Shown piece after piece: positions 63,882 through 64,000 of a stretch of 64,000 nucleotides of DNA. Origin of the DNA: Deltaproteobacteria bacterium (GTDB lineage Bacteria > Myxococcota > Kuafuiibacteriia > Kuafuiibacteriales > Kuafuiibacteriaceae). Under the pieces are notes generated by a model, which ran no database searches, was not told where the DNA came from, and saw only the letters and a program-made list of their open reading frames with translations. Each line of letters opens with the position of its first letter. Within the stretch, counting starts at the first letter, position 1. Both the position numbers and the translations under genes were made by a program. The stretch lies in assembly GCA_016713425.1 (NCBI GenBank), contig JADJPE010000005.1, positions 4,186,001 through 4,250,000 of the forward strand. Reading direction: 5' to 3'.

Positions 63882-64000
<119 letters not shown>

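Overview
The window looks like a chromosomal piece of a high-GC, diderm delta-proteobacterial lineage, most likely Myxococcota. I infer this from the gene content: lipid A and heptose genes, MMPL transporter, PEGA and DUF4388 (PATAN) proteins, an FHA module, large Cys-anchored lipoproteins, DUF5690 and DUF3857 proteins. No marker in the window fixes the genus; the 16S rRNA gene that starts at 63882 is cut by the window end.

Layout. 1-15500 is mostly housekeeping: the end of a PBP2 gene, rodA (with an embedded FHA module), an MMPL transporter gene broken by an ISAzo13-type insertion sequence, cytidine deaminase, an amidohydrolase, a short Hsp70, a DNA polymerase I without 5' nuclease, an amidase, rph, rdgB and a Pro-Arg-His-Lys tRNA cluster. 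15600-16304 is a phosphoglycolate-phosphatase-like HAD gene. About 16300-38150 is an accessory region: transposase fragments, a three-gene operon of unknown function, a complete group II intron sitting inside a truncated copy of a different group II-type element, a second, uninterrupted but decayed copy of that element at 37454-37962, degraded lipoprotein and GH25/HipA genes, a beta-helix protein, a MATE exporter, a DHH protein, a 1470-residue metallopeptidase lipoprotein and a methyltransferase.

38191-43645 holds two overlapping surface-protein genes (PEGA protein, sulfatase-modifying-factor-like lipoprotein) and two genes that may form a unit: a protein with a nuclease A inhibitor-like domain and a Met/Gly-rich protein. 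43753-50461 has asnS plus ADP-heptose synthesis (kinase and adenylyltransferase as separate overlapping genes) on the minus strand, divergent from heptosyltransferase-lpxK-lpxL on the plus strand. 50445-56029 is a minus-strand block: DUF5690, DUF3857, DnaJ-like and a second short Hsp70. 56216-63511 has a GATase-like protein, a frameshifted response regulator, three more LPS-type glycosyltransferases, yicC and gmk, followed by an rRNA operon promoter, leader and the 16S start.

The genes tie together mainly around the cell envelope: PBP2/RodA and the amidase for peptidoglycan, and two clusters for lipid A and inner-core heptose. A recurrent oddity is low-complexity or tandem-repeat sequence inserted in frame within otherwise conserved enzymes. 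The two strongest candidates for something new are the RodA with an internal FHA module and the nested group II intron with an uninterrupted reference copy in the same window. All family calls are from reading motifs by eye; no database search was run.
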